DNA from: Actinomycetota bacterium | GTDB taxonomy: Bacteria; Actinomycetota; Actinomycetes; S36-B12; UBA10799 | NCBI GenBank assembly: GCA_020636995.1 | Contig: JACJWU010000007.1 | Span: 1-64,000 of the forward strand | Direction: 5' to 3' | DNA length: 64,000 nucleotides | Shown: piece by piece, positions 34,119 to 44,097 of the stretch | Layout of the letters: the number at the start of each line of letters is the position of its first letter | How positions within the stretch are numbered: the first letter of the stretch is position 1 | The notes under the pieces: model-generated | Database searches by the model: none | What the model was told of the DNA's origin: nothing | The model's input: the letters and a program-made list of their open reading frames with translations, nothing else | Translations under genes and position numbers: made by a program

Positions 34119-36570
34119 ATGCAGTCCCGCTACGAAGCCGTCCTCGCAGCCCTGAAGGCGGGGGTTGTCATCCACGCGGCCGACACCGAGATCCTCGAGG
34201 CCAACGAGCGCGCTCGAGACCTGCTGGGCATCCGGGACCTCGAGGGGCGCCTGGCCACCGATCCGCAATGGGTGTTCTTGGAGGCCGATCACTCACCGAT
34301 GCCACTGGAGCGCTTCCCCGTGATGCAGGTGCTGGAGTCGCGCCTGCCGGTCGAGGCGCTGACGATGATCATCCATCCACCCACGGGACCGGACGTGACG
34401 ATCGAGGTCAGTGCACTGCCCGTCACCGATGAGGCCGGACAGATCGAGCAGATCGTCGTGAGTTTCATCGACGTCACACCGTGGGCGGAGGCCGAGCGGG
34501 CGCTGGCCGCCAGCGAGGCGCTCCTGCACGTGGTTCTGGACAACGTAGGGCAGAACATCCTGCGACTCGACGAGGATCTTCGCGTCGACTACGTCAACGC
34601 GGGCGTGGCGCGGATGCTCGGGCACCCGGAGACGCCGGTGATCGGCCGGTCACTCGTCGACCTCGGCTACCCGGCCCCAGGCCTCATCGACTGGTCGGAC
34701 CACTGTCAGAAGGTTCTGACCACAGCAAGGCCGGACACCTTCGAGTGCTGCGAGCACACCAGCCTGGGCGAGCGCTGGCATGAACTCACTGTCCTGCCGC
34801 AGGTCGCATCGGACGGCACGGTGGCACACGTCATCGTCACGCACCGTGACGTCACCGAACGCAAAGAAGCGGAGTCGTCCGCACGTGTCCGGCAGGCACA
34901 GTACGAAGCCGCACAACTGATCGCAAGTTTCGGCAGCTGGTCGATGGACCTGGCGACCCAGAGGATCACATGGTCGGAGGAACTCTTCCGGATACTCGGC
35001 CTGGACCCGTCGCAAACGGCGCCGGACATTGCGCACCAGGAGAGTCTGTACACCAATGAGAGCTGGCAGCGGCTCAGCGCAGCGATCAGCGAAGCACAAG
35101 CGTCGGGGGTGCCGTATGAACTGGAACTCGAGACCCGCCGCCCAGACGGGTCGAACGGGTGGGTCCTGACCCGCGGAGAGGCCGTCCGCGATCTGAACGG
35201 TGCCATCATCGGTCTGCAAGGAGTGGCTGCCGACGTCACGGAATCCCGGCGCGCGGCGGCCGAATTGACCAAGCTGACGACCTACGATCCCTTGACCGGG
35301 CTTCCCAACCGCAGTGCGTTGTTCGACGAGATCTCCCGCACGACGTCGATCGGACATCATGCGGGGCGGCACACAGCCGTCCTGATGGTCGACCTCGACC
35401 ACTTCAAGGACATCAACGACACACTCGGACACGAGTCCGGCGACGAGTTACTGATCGCGGCCGGCGCACGTATCTCCAACGGCGCACCTCCAGGCAGTTT
35501 CGTCGCACGCTTCGGGGCTGACGAGTTCGCGCTGGTTGCCTCGTCACTGGATGAGCCGGGCGAGGCGGAGGTCCACGCGCAACAACTGCTGCTGGCGTTC
35601 CGCCGCCCCTTCGGCATCGCCGGGGCCGAGCTGTTCGCCACTGCCAGTATCGGAGTGGCCGTCACCACTGGGGCAGGTACACCGGGCGACCTGGTCCGGG
35701 AGGCGGACACGGCCATGCACGCTGCGAAATCCCAGGGGCGCGACCGTGTGGTCGTGTTCAACGAGGATCTAGGTGCCGCGGCCACGGCGCGTCTGGCAAT
35801 CGAAACGGATCTGCGTCGCGCACTCGAACGAGACCAACTCGACGTCTGGTATCAACCCGAGGTCGACCTCGCCAGTGGCGGCGTCGTCGCCCTGGAAGCC
35901 CTGTTGCGATGGAACCACCCCGATGGAACCGTGTGGAGCGCGCAGCGGTTCATCGATGTCGCCGAGGAAACTGGACTCATCCTGGATATCGGCGACTGGG
36001 TTCTACACGAGGCGTGCATGCAGGCCTCGTGACTTGGCCCGCCATCGGGCTGATCACCCCCTGATCGTGCGAGTGAACGTGTCCGCGCTGCAGTTGGCCG
36101 AGGCGGGCTTGCTGCCTGCGATCGACGACGCACTCCGCATCAGCGGCACCGACCCGAAGGGGCTGTGTGTGGAGATCACCGAAACCACACTGCTGCACGA
36201 AACCCCCACGGCTCGCGCGAACCTGGAAGGGCTGCATGAGCGGGGCATCGGCATCGCGATCGACGACTTCGGCACCGGCTACGCCCCTTTGACCTACTTG
36301 AACACCTACCCCATCGACGTGGTCAAGATCGATCGGAGTTTCGTGTCGGGCACACCACGTGGGGACAACCGTCTCGTACCCGGCATCATCGCTTTCGCCG
36401 CGTCCCTGGGAATCTCCGTCACCGCGGAGGGGGTGGAAACCCCGGAGCAAGCCTCCTACCTCCGCGAAGTCGGGTGCCCCTCCGCACAGGGCTGGCTCTA
36501 CTCGAAGGCCCTTCCGGCCGACCAGATCGTGCCACTGCTGTCCCACACCTACCCACCAGCACCCGTCTGA
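34119..36570 (+). pseudogene. PAS-GGDEF-EAL cyclic-di-GMP enzyme split by a frameshift
   Basis: The protein would make and degrade c-di-GMP. The first frame (34119-36032) holds three PAS-like domains, a GGDEF domain (TYDPLTGLPNRSALFDEI; active-site loop RFGADEFA) and the start of an EAL domain with EALLRW. It then meets a TGA at 36030. The rest of the EAL domain continues one frame over to 36570 with VNVSALQL, EITETTL, IDDFGTGY, KIDRSFV and AEGVET. Dropping one base near 36028-36030 restores a single protein of about 816 residues. The GGDEF loop reads GADEF, a variant that may lack activity. A GGGAGGAGGG site precedes the ATG. True pseudogene, phase variation or assembly error remain open. 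Confidence 0.85.
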
Positions 36571-36720
36571 GCAGCTCCCGCGCGAGGGTTGATCCACCAC
36601 AGACAGGGATCGGGAGTTGATCGCGACCAGCGCCATTTCCGGCCCCGGTGGTCCCGCGTCCCAACGACACAGGTGGCGACCGGAATACCCGCGGTAGAAC
36701 ACTGTGATCCGGAGGCTGCC

Positions 36721-39273
36721 ATGACCATCGCGCCCGGCCGGCTCGCGCCGACCAGACCGTGGGCGCGGGAGGCTGCCGAAGTGCTCCATGAACTCGACGT
36801 CGACCCGGCCCTCGGGCTCGCCGAGGACGACGTCGTGTCGCGGCGCACGGCCGTGGGCCCGAACTCCTTTCCGGAGCCTCCCACCCGCGGGCTCCTCGGA
36901 TTGTTCGCCGATCAGTTCCGCGACGTACTCATCTATCTACTGGTGGCCGCAGCGGCGATCTCGGTGCTGATCGGGGAGCCCCTCGAGGCCAGCGTCATCG
37001 GCATCATCATCGTGCTCAACTCCATCATCGGGGTGTTCCAGGCCTACCGGGCCGACCAGGCGCTGGCCGCGCTCAAACGGCTGTCGGCACCCATGGCCGA
37101 CGTGTTGCGGCAGGGTCAGGTGAGCTGCATCGACGCCGCAGGGCTCGTGCCCGGTGACATCGTGCTGCTCGAAGCCGGCGATGGCGTGCCGGCCGATGTG
37201 CGACTGTTCACGTCCACGGATCTGCAGGCCGCCGAGGCCGCACTCACCGGCGAGTCCGTTCCGGTGCGCAAATCCCCGGACCCGGTCGCCGAAGGCGCCG
37301 GCGTGGCCGACCGGACCAGCATGCTGTTCCGCGGGACGGAGGTGGTCGGGGGCACCGGCAGGGCCGTCGTCGTGGCGACCGGGCAGAAGACCCAACTCGG
37401 CGAGATCGCCGACCTGGTGGCCGGCGCCGAGGGGGTGCAGACGCCGCTGCAGAAGCGACTGGCCCGCCTCGGCACCGTCATCGCGATCGCGGTGGTCGTG
37501 ATCTGTCTCATCGTGCTGGCAGCCGGCCTGCTGCGCGGGGAGGATCCCGTGCAGATGCTGCTGACAGCCGTCTCGCTGGCGGTGGCAGCCGTCCCGGAGG
37601 CACTGCCCGCGGTGGTGACGATCACACTGGCCCAGGGTGCCTCGACCATGATCAAGCAGAAGGCGCTGACCCGGCGGCTCCCCGCGGTGGAGACGCTCGG
37701 CTCGGTGACCCACATCTGCTCGGACAAGACCGGGACACTCACCAAGAATCGGATGACTGCCGAGGAGGTGTGGCTGGAGGACGGCTGCTCGGTCACCGAA
37801 CTGGCCCAGATCGCCGCCCTGTGCAACGACGCGCACCTCGGCCCCGGCGACGCGGTTCCCGTCGGCGACCCGACCGAGGTCGCGCTTCTGCGCTTCGCCC
37901 GGCCCCTGTGGCACGAGGCCGGATGGCACAGGGTGGCCGAGGCACCGTTCGACTCCACCCGGATGCGGATGACGGTGGTGTGCGAGCGCGTGGACCTGTG
38001 GGCATTCACCAAGGGCGCGCCGGAGGTGCTGATCCCGCGGTTCAGGAACAACGGCCGGATCGCGGCACAGGCCCTCACGATGGCCGCCCAGGGGCTGCGG
38101 GTGCTGGTGTTCGCGCGTCGGCGACTCGATGCGCTGCCCGGTCGTGTGGAGGACGTCGAGGACGATCTCGAGCCGATCGGTCTCATCGGGCTGCTCGACC
38201 CGCCGCGCAATGGCGTGGAGGAGGCGATCGCGCAGTGTGCCACCGCGGGCGTGGTGCCCATCATGATCACCGGCGACCACCCGGCAACCGCGCGGGCCAT
38301 CGCCGACCGGGTCGGGATCGCGGCGCAGAGCGCGACGACGATCACCGGTGCCGAACTCGCGGGCATGTCCGACGAACAGTTCGCCCAGCGGGTCGACCAC
38401 CTCAATGTGTATGCCCGGGTGGACCCGTCGCAGGAGATCCGAATCGTCCGCGCGCTGCAGACGAACGGCCGGGTGGCGGCGATGACCGGGGATGGCGTCA
38501 ACGACGCCCCGGCCCTCAAGCAGGCCGATATCGGCGTGGCCATGGGTGACGGCGGGACCGATGTGGCCCGGGGGGCGGCCGACCTCGTGCTGCTGGACAA
38601 CAATTTCGCCACCCTGGTCGCGGCGGTGCGCCAGGGCAGGAGGATGTACGACAACATCCGCCGCTTCGTGAAGTACGTCCTGACCGGCAACAGCGGGGAG
38701 ATCTGGACGGTCTTCCTCGCGCCGTTCCTGGGCTTCCCGCTGGCGCTGTTGCCGCTGCAGATCCTGTGGATCAACCTGCTCACCGACGGGCTCCCCGGGC
38801 TCGCCCTGACCGCCGAGCCCGCGGGGAGGGACATCATGTCGCGGCCGCCGCGACCGCCGGATGAGAGCGTCTTCGCCCGGGGCATGGGCGCCCACATCAT
38901 CTGGGTCGGCGGCCTGATCGGCGCTCTGTCGCTGACGGCGCTGGCGTTCGGGTACCACGGCGGGTCCCCCAACTGGCAGACGATGGTGTTCACCACCCTG
39001 GTGTTCTGCCAGGTCGTCCACGCCTTCGTGATCCGGTCCGAGACCCGCAGCGTGTTCACCATCGGCCTGTTCAGCAACCGCCCCATGCTCCTGGCCCTCG
39101 CGTTGACGGTGGCAGCGCAAGTCCTGGTGATCTACTGGGGGCCGCTGCAGGGTGTGTTCGGCACGGGCAGCCTCACCCCCGCCGAACTCTCGCTGTGCAT
39201 CGGGCTCGCATCGGTCGTCTTCGTCGCAGTGGAGGTGGAGAAGGCCGTCAAGCGCACCCGCGCCGCGGCGTAG
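36721..39273 (+). CDS. Calcium-type P-type ATPase
   Basis: ATP-driven cation pump. The 850-residue protein has an N-terminal cation-ATPase domain, TGES in the actuator (about residue 180), PEALP in helix 4, the phosphorylation motif SDKTGTLT with Asp 335, KGAPEVL, ITGDHPATA and the hinge GDGVNDAPAL, then six C-terminal helices. These are class P2A motifs (SERCA/PMR1-like), which move Ca2+ and sometimes Mn2+. A GGAGG site lies upstream. The gene at the left window edge is a second P-type ATPase of different motif make-up. Confidence 0.93.
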   Translation: MTIAPGRLAPTRPWAREAAEVLHELDVDPALGLAEDDVVSRRTAVGPNSFPEPPTRGLLGLFADQFRDVLIYLLVAAAAISVLIGEPLEASVIGIIIVLNSIIGVFQAYRADQALAALKRLSAPMADVLRQGQVSCIDAAGLVPGDIVLLEAGDGVPADVRLFTSTDLQAAEAALTGESVPVRKSPDPVAEGAGVADRTSMLFRGTEVVGGTGRAVVVATGQKTQLGEIADLVAGAEGVQTPLQKRLARLGTVIAIAVVVICLIVLAAGLLRGEDPVQMLLTAVSLAVAAVPEALPAVVTITLAQGASTMIKQKALTRRLPAVETLGSVTHICSDKTGTLTKNRMTAEEVWLEDGCSVTELAQIAALCNDAHLGPGDAVPVGDPTEVALLRFARPLWHEAGWHRVAEAPFDSTRMRMTVVCERVDLWAFTKGAPEVLIPRFRNNGRIAAQALTMAAQGLRVLVFARRRLDALPGRVEDVEDDLEPIGLIGLLDPPRNGVEEAIAQCATAGVVPIMITGDHPATARAIADRVGIAAQSATTITGAELAGMSDEQFAQRVDHLNVYARVDPSQEIRIVRALQTNGRVAAMTGDGVNDAPALKQADIGVAMGDGGTDVARGAADLVLLDNNFATLVAAVRQGRRMYDNIRRFVKYVLTGNSGEIWTVFLAPFLGFPLALLPLQILWINLLTDGLPGLALTAEPAGRDIMSRPPRPPDESVFARGMGAHIIWVGGLIGALSLTALAFGYHGGSPNWQTMVFTTLVFCQVVHAFVIRSETRSVFTIGLFSNRPMLLALALTVAAQVLVIYWGPLQGVFGTGSLTPAELSLCIGLASVVFVAVEVEKAVKRTRAAA

Positions 39274-39286
39274 TGGCACCGCGAGG

Positions 39287-39331
39287 GCAGATTGCGGACA
39301 CGACCGGCTACTGGTCGTATGCGCAATCTGC
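39287..39331 (+). terminator. Hairpin after the P-type ATPase gene
   Basis: GCAGATTGCG (39287-39296) pairs with CGCAATCTGC (39322-39331); inside, CGACC pairs with GGTCG. The structure begins 13 bases after the stop codon and lacks a T run. Confidence 0.6.
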
Positions 39332-39420
39332 TCCACCGCAGCGCGTTCACGACTGCACCTGCGTCCTGGTCGCTACGCTCCCCCGACGACTGCCACACTG
39401 GTCGCAAGTAGGGAGTCACC

Positions 39421-40521
39421 GTGAGCATCGTCGTCGTCGGCGGGTATGGCAACGCCGGGCGGCGGATTGTCGAGTTGCTCCTGCGGCACACGGATCGCCA
39501 GGTCGTAGTGACCGGCCGCCGCCTCGACCGGGCGCGAGCCCTCGTCGAAACCCTCGCTGACTCCCGCGCCACAGCCGCCCAGGCGGATGCCACCGACCCG
39601 CGGACTCTCGCCCCCTTGCTGGAGGCCGCCGAGATCCTCATCGTCGCAGCCGGGACCTCCACCTCATGGCGCACGACGGCCCGCGCGGCACTTGACGCCG
39701 GCTGCCATCAGCTCGACATCCAGATCGGGTCGGCGAAGAACGCCGGTCTGCGTGCGCTTGACCCGTCGGCGCGCGAGGCCGGGGTGACCATCCTGACCGA
39801 CTGCGGATTCCACCCAGGAGTCCCAGCGGCGATGGTGCGCCAGGTGGACTCCGGACGCGGACTCGCGACAGCGATTGTGAGCAGCTGGATCGCGGTGGAT
39901 TGGGCGGGACTGGGCGAATTCGCCGACAGCACGATCGACGAGATGCTGCAGGAGTTCGCCGACTACCGCTATGAGGCAATGGTCGAAGGAGAGTGGATCG
40001 CGCCGCGCGGAATGCGCACCGCCGACTTCCCGCCCGACATCGGAGAACGCAAAGTCGCCGCGATGGGACTCGACGAGATGCACGAGGTGGCCGCCACCCT
40101 CCCCGACCTGCGCACCACAGGGTTCTACGTGGGCGGCTTCCCGCCCGCGGTGAACTACGGGGTCATCCCCGTGGTCTACGCGGGCATGCGAGTCGCGCCC
40201 AGGCAACTGGCCGGCCCGCTCGGACGGCTGCTTAACCGGAGCTTGAGGCGATTCAGCAAGCCCCCCTTCACGACGGTCCTGCAGGTCGACGGTGCGTGCG
40301 CCGACGCACCCGTGCGTCCCTTGATGCGATTGCGCCATCAGGACGCCTATCTGCTGACAGCGGCCCCAGTTGTCGCGGCCGTCCGCCAGGTCCTGGACAC
40401 TCCCGCCCGACCCGGCGTGCACCTGCAGGCCATGTACGTCGAACCGGCGGCTTTCTTCGACGACCTCGCCGCCATGGGCGTGCACGTGTGGACGGCGCCG
40501 TACGATCCGTCCGGTCGGTGA
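39421..40521 (+). CDS. Saccharopine dehydrogenase-like oxidoreductase
   Basis: A 366-residue NAD(P)-binding protein with an N-terminal Rossmann fold, VVVGGYGNAGRRIVE (residues 4-18) and a second strand ending in TGRR. The rest has the saccharopine-dehydrogenase/homospermidine-synthase-like fold with the DCGFHPGVPAAM segment. Proteins of this type reduce or rearrange various amino or keto substrates, so the reaction is uncertain. The GTG at 39421 follows TAGGGAGTCACC. The stop codon is one base from a possible start of the next gene. Confidence 0.8.
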   Translation: MSIVVVGGYGNAGRRIVELLLRHTDRQVVVTGRRLDRARALVETLADSRATAAQADATDPRTLAPLLEAAEILIVAAGTSTSWRTTARAALDAGCHQLDIQIGSAKNAGLRALDPSAREAGVTILTDCGFHPGVPAAMVRQVDSGRGLATAIVSSWIAVDWAGLGEFADSTIDEMLQEFADYRYEAMVEGEWIAPRGMRTADFPPDIGERKVAAMGLDEMHEVAATLPDLRTTGFYVGGFPPAVNYGVIPVVYAGMRVAPRQLAGPLGRLLNRSLRRFSKPPFTTVLQVDGACADAPVRPLMRLRHQDAYLLTAAPVVAAVRQVLDTPARPGVHLQAMYVEPAAFFDDLAAMGVHVWTAPYDPSGR

Positions 40522-40577
40522 TGAGGGCGTGTAGCAAGGCAATGCCGCCGTCCGCACGACTCTGCCACGATGTGTCG

Positions 40578-40979
40578 ATGAACCGCGACCGACTCAGTGC
40601 CGCAGAACATGCGCAGCGCGCCTTCGCCCACGACCGCGCCGGAGAGGAGCGCTTGGCGGTGTCGCACTACCGCGCCGCCTTGTCGGGCCACCTCGAGCCA
40701 TCCCTGCGGCGCGAGTGCTTGTTGGGGCTCGGCAGCACGTTGCGAACCATTGGAGAGTATGAGCAGGCGCACGCGACCCTCACCCAAGGCAGGCAAGAGT
40801 TCCCCGCCGCGGACGAGTTCCCGGTGTTCCTGGCGATGACCTGTTACAACCTCGGGCAACACCATGAGGCGATGCGTCTGCTCCTGACCAGCCTCGCGGA
40901 CACCACAGGGAGCACGGACCTGCGAGCCTACGACCGGGCGATCCGCCTGTACGCCGGGGACCTCGAACGCCAGTGGTAG
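40578..40979 (+). CDS. Tetratricopeptide-repeat protein
   Basis: A 133-residue all-helical protein with about three TPR units: AFAHDRAGEERLAVSHYRAAL, LGSTLRTIGEYEQAHATL and AMTCYNLGQHHEAMRLLL (each cited in part). It probably mediates protein contacts. The ATG at 40578 is chosen because the repeats begin right after it; an earlier ATG at 40521 overlaps the previous stop codon by one base and would add 19 residues, and neither has a clear ribosome-binding site. No partner is identifiable. Confidence 0.75.
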   Translation: MNRDRLSAAEHAQRAFAHDRAGEERLAVSHYRAALSGHLEPSLRRECLLGLGSTLRTIGEYEQAHATLTQGRQEFPAADEFPVFLAMTCYNLGQHHEAMRLLLTSLADTTGSTDLRAYDRAIRLYAGDLERQW

Positions 40980-41227
40980 AAGATCGGTGCTGGCCCGTCA
41001 ACTACACGGAGTATGGATCGTGGCCTTCCGGAACGCCCGCTGCCACTCCTGGTACTGGCGGGATGAGCCCCAATGGCTACAAGTGGAGCCGATACCCAAG
41101 AAAGGCGCAGGGCCAACGGGACCTGTCTGGACGTTGCAGGCTATTGCGCTGGGGTCACAGCCGTGAAGGTGACCCAGGGGCATGGCGGTGACTCCCACAC
41201 TGCTTGCCGCTGCGACATCGGCGCGCC

Positions 41228-42877
41228 TCAGCGCCCGAGAGTCGGGCGGGGAACGTCGATCCGGAAGCGGCGGCCGGCGACCACACGGTAGGCACGGATC
41301 GCTGAGCGGTGCTTCGGTGACCACCGCGAGTAGTCGACCAGCAGAACACCGTTGCCCGGCAGGCTCGTCTTGATGGTTGTCGTCAAGGTCCCCGCCTTGC
41401 CCCCGCGGTAGAACTCCAGGCTCGCCGTCGCCTTCGCTTCGGCCGGCTTGCGATCGCTCGGGAACACGGTCACGACGTCCTTTCGCCGATCAACCCTCCC
41501 TCCGACGGCCTTCGTCGTGGCCGAGGATGCCTTCGCCTTGACCTCCACGATCTTGTTGTCGGCGTTGTCGAGGAAGTCCAACTCCCCGGACTTGCCCGAC
41601 GCGGCGGCCGCGCCGCGGTACAGGACCGAACCTCGCCGAGCATTGACGGTCAGGACCGCCTTCTGCCCCGCAGGGATGGTGATGCCCTTCATTCCCAACT
41701 GGTAGGCGCCGGTGATGGTGGACAGGTCGAAACTGGCCCGCTTCTTGCGGTTGCTCTTGACGTGGACCTGGAACGGTTTGCCCGTGGGCAGCACGAATGT
41801 CGGGGGAAGGTCCTTGGTGCCCGGCCGGATGACTTTCAGCCGCGGGAACTTCTCACCGTTGAGCTTCGTCACACGGGTCGACAAGTGGGTCGCCGTGGAT
41901 TGGATCTGATAGTCGAATGACACCTGGGTCGTCTTCGACCGCGGGCAGAAGGGACAGGGCTGCCGACCCGACACCGCGTCGACCGGGATGAGTTGCTGTG
42001 ACCAGATGGAGTCGTCGTTGACCGGGTTGTCGGGATGTTCGGGGTCTGAGACGAAGTTGTACGAGACAGTACCGGCGACCGTGTTGACACGGATCACCCG
42101 TTGCATATCGGGGTAGTTGTTGTCGTAGATGGCGATGTCGTACTCACCGTTTCCCGCGTCATGCAACGCATATGGGGTGACGGCATGACCACCCGCCCCG
42201 AAGATCCCGAGGATGTACCCGGCGGAACCGGGCCGAAGCCCTGCCCGCAACTGCTCCACGAGTTGCACCGCTGAGACGTCGTACTGCTTGATCCTCAGGT
42301 ACTGCGCGGAGAAGATCTTGGCGATCTCCTTCTGGATGGGCGCACGGAACTCCACGTCGTATGGGGAGGTCGCCGCGGCCTGGTAGTCCGCGGGTGAGAC
42401 CGAGCCGTCGAACATCATGCTGGCCACGCCTGCCATGCCGAAGCAGTGACCCTGCGTGTCCATGTCCTCGTTGATTTGGTCGCGCCATTTCTTGCCCGCC
42501 ACCGTCAATCGGCACGACCCCGACGCATTGTTCCCGATGCACACCTTCGGGCCCATCAACTCCCGGATGGTGGATGCGACCAGGTTGGGCGCACCCCGCT
42601 TCGGCACCCCATACACACTCGAGTTCTTGACGTCTGGAACCGACCAGTTGAAGAAACTGAACCCATTGTCGTAGGGCCTGAATCCGCTGTCCGCGATGAT
42701 CGGACCCCGAGCCGTCGACCAGTCCTGGAACTGCTGCTGCGCCCTGAACCCGGCGACGTACTGCGCCCACGCCTGCGGATCAGCGGCCGGTGGCACATTC
42801 TGTCCGTCATCGGCGGGAGCAGGGCCAACGGCGACAGCGGTCGCCGCCAGTGTCGTGGCTACCACCGCCAGAATCAT
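41228..42877 (-). CDS. Large secreted protein with a papain-like Cys/His motif
   Basis: A 549-residue protein with an N-terminal hydrophobic stretch of about 20 residues that resembles an export signal but lacks basic residues at the start. Residues about 140-155 read DTQGHCFGMAGVASM, and about 230-250 GGHAVTPYALHDAGNGEYDIAIYDNNYP. Gln-x-x-Cys followed by His and Asn/Asp is the order found in papain-fold peptidases and transglutaminases. A second cysteine pair, CPFCP (about 302-306), and a beta-rich C-terminal half follow. A protease role is an inference from these motifs; a structural protein is possible. It has no operon partner in view. Confidence 0.7.
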   Translation of the reverse strand: MILAVVATTLAATAVAVGPAPADDGQNVPPAADPQAWAQYVAGFRAQQQFQDWSTARGPIIADSGFRPYDNGFSFFNWSVPDVKNSSVYGVPKRGAPNLVASTIRELMGPKVCIGNNASGSCRLTVAGKKWRDQINEDMDTQGHCFGMAGVASMMFDGSVSPADYQAAATSPYDVEFRAPIQKEIAKIFSAQYLRIKQYDVSAVQLVEQLRAGLRPGSAGYILGIFGAGGHAVTPYALHDAGNGEYDIAIYDNNYPDMQRVIRVNTVAGTVSYNFVSDPEHPDNPVNDDSIWSQQLIPVDAVSGRQPCPFCPRSKTTQVSFDYQIQSTATHLSTRVTKLNGEKFPRLKVIRPGTKDLPPTFVLPTGKPFQVHVKSNRKKRASFDLSTITGAYQLGMKGITIPAGQKAVLTVNARRGSVLYRGAAAASGKSGELDFLDNADNKIVEVKAKASSATTKAVGGRVDRRKDVVTVFPSDRKPAEAKATASLEFYRGGKAGTLTTTIKTSLPGNGVLLVDYSRWSPKHRSAIRAYRVVAGRRFRIDVPRPTLGR

Positions 42878-43077
42878 GGAGGCATGGTCGCACCGACGAG
42901 GCTCTCGTCTCGCGTGGACCGCGGCGACGGGCCGCGCGGGCCTGGTCTCGGCCTGGCTGGTTCTGCCGGTGACACTGGCCGCCCGTCGGTTCTGTGGCCC
43001 TTCCCGATGCGCCCAGTTACATCCAGGCCCTGCTCGGACTGGCCTTCATCGTGCCCATGGGATTGATCGCCGCGTGA
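42878..43077 (+). pseudogene. Remnant of a membrane-protein gene
   Basis: A plus-strand stretch with RAGLVSAWLVLPVTLAARRF in one frame and, one frame over from 42994, VALPDAPSYIQALLGLAFIVPMGLIAA (partly quoted) ending at a TGA at 43077. Both read as transmembrane helices. No start codon with a ribosome-binding site is seen. The frame change suggests decay or a sequence error. Confidence 0.3.
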
Positions 43078-43268
43078 ATGGCAGCACCTTCTGCTCGCTT
43101 ATCGCGGCGGGCCCCGGGCAGAAGTGGACCATCGTCTTCAGAGGCCCGCGTTCCGCAGTCATGTTTCGGGTTCACAAACCGGGGCGGCGTTCCCCTTCCA
43201 AGGCGCCGTCAACCCCGTGGGGCGGGGGATCGCATCCCTCTGGGCGTAGCCCGACCTGATTCGAATAC

Positions 43269-43703
43269 TCAGCCGATCTGCTCTGCAAGGGCCACGACGA
43301 TCCCAGCCGGCCCGCGCAGGTAGCACAGGCGGTAGACCCCCTCGTAGTCCACGATGTCGCCCAGCAATTCGGCACCATGAGCGCGCAGTCTGGACACGAC
43401 ATCGTCGATGTCGTCGACGGCGAACATGACGCGGTGCAGCCCGAGGGTGTTGGGCGAAGGGTTCTCTCCGGCGGACAGAGGCGCAGGTGCGTGGTACTTG
43501 GTGAGTTCTACTCTGCCGTGGCCGTCGGGGGTGCGCATCAGGACGATGTCGCTGCGGATGCCGTCGAGTCCCACCGTCCGATCCGCCCACGGCCCTTGGA
43601 TGGCTGCGGCGCCCTCGTGCTGCAAACCGAGCTCGGCGAAGAACGCCACGGCCTCGTTCAGATCGTCGACGACTATCGCGACGTTGTCCATCCGGATCAC
43701 CAT
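43269..43703 (-). CDS. VOC (glyoxalase-fold) family protein
   Basis: A 144-residue vicinal-oxygen-chelate protein with two beta-alpha-beta-beta-beta modules: DNVAIVVDDLNEAVAFFAELG at the start and HRVMFAVDDIDDVVSRLRAHG in the middle (each cited in part). Metal ligands could be the His of LHRVMF and Glu residues in VELTKY. The substrate is unknown. A TAGCGT box (43716-43711, minus strand) lies 7 nt before the ATG, another leaderless-type start. Confidence 0.85.
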   Translation of the reverse strand: MVIRMDNVAIVVDDLNEAVAFFAELGLQHEGAAAIQGPWADRTVGLDGIRSDIVLMRTPDGHGRVELTKYHAPAPLSAGENPSPNTLGLHRVMFAVDDIDDVVSRLRAHGAELLGDIVDYEGVYRLCYLRGPAGIVVALAEQIG

Positions 43704-43907
43704 GACGGGTACGCTAACTGCCCCGTCCAGGGAGGTTGGTCACGCGGCTGCGGCTGATGGGTGGTCGTCCGCCTGGTGCTGGTTGGAGATCCAGCCCATC
43801 TGGCAAAGGCGGCGTGGCGGGCTTTCCCGGTGGAGTGCCGTTGTTCTGGGGAGGGTGCGGGCCTTTTGTGGACCCGTAGCGGGGCAGCTGCAGCATCTGC
43901 CTGGACG

Positions 43908-44022
43908 TCCGGTTAGAGATCGGCATCTTGGCTAGTCGGCGGCAGGTTGGTTAGAGTCCCACGGCCGTATACGACTAACCGGAGAGCCGTGTCTCTATCC
44001 AAGATGCCGATCTCTAACCGGA
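43908..44022. repeat. Interspersed inverted-repeat element, family P1, copy C
   Basis: 115 bases in the same orientation as copy A. Ends are TCCGGTTAGAGATCGGCATC and its reverse complement (44003-44022). The centre reads TTGGCTAGTCGGCGGCAGG and then GGTTAGAGTCCCACGGCC. Lies in the gap between the VOC gene promoter and the 3' end of the transglutaminase-like gene. Flanking sequence CTGGACG resembles the left flank of copy A (CTGGACAG). Confidence 0.8.
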
Positions 44023-44097
44023 ATGTGCGATGACCACCGCCCGGCCCGCCACCGTGACCAACCTGTCTGGGCAGAACAACTCACCGCCGGTCCAGCA

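Noticed and set aside
36937..39336. 799-codon open frame on the strand opposite the second P-type ATPase
   Set aside because: It mirrors the ATPase codons; the composition is Arg/His/Gly rich and lacks motifs. High GC keeps antisense frames open.
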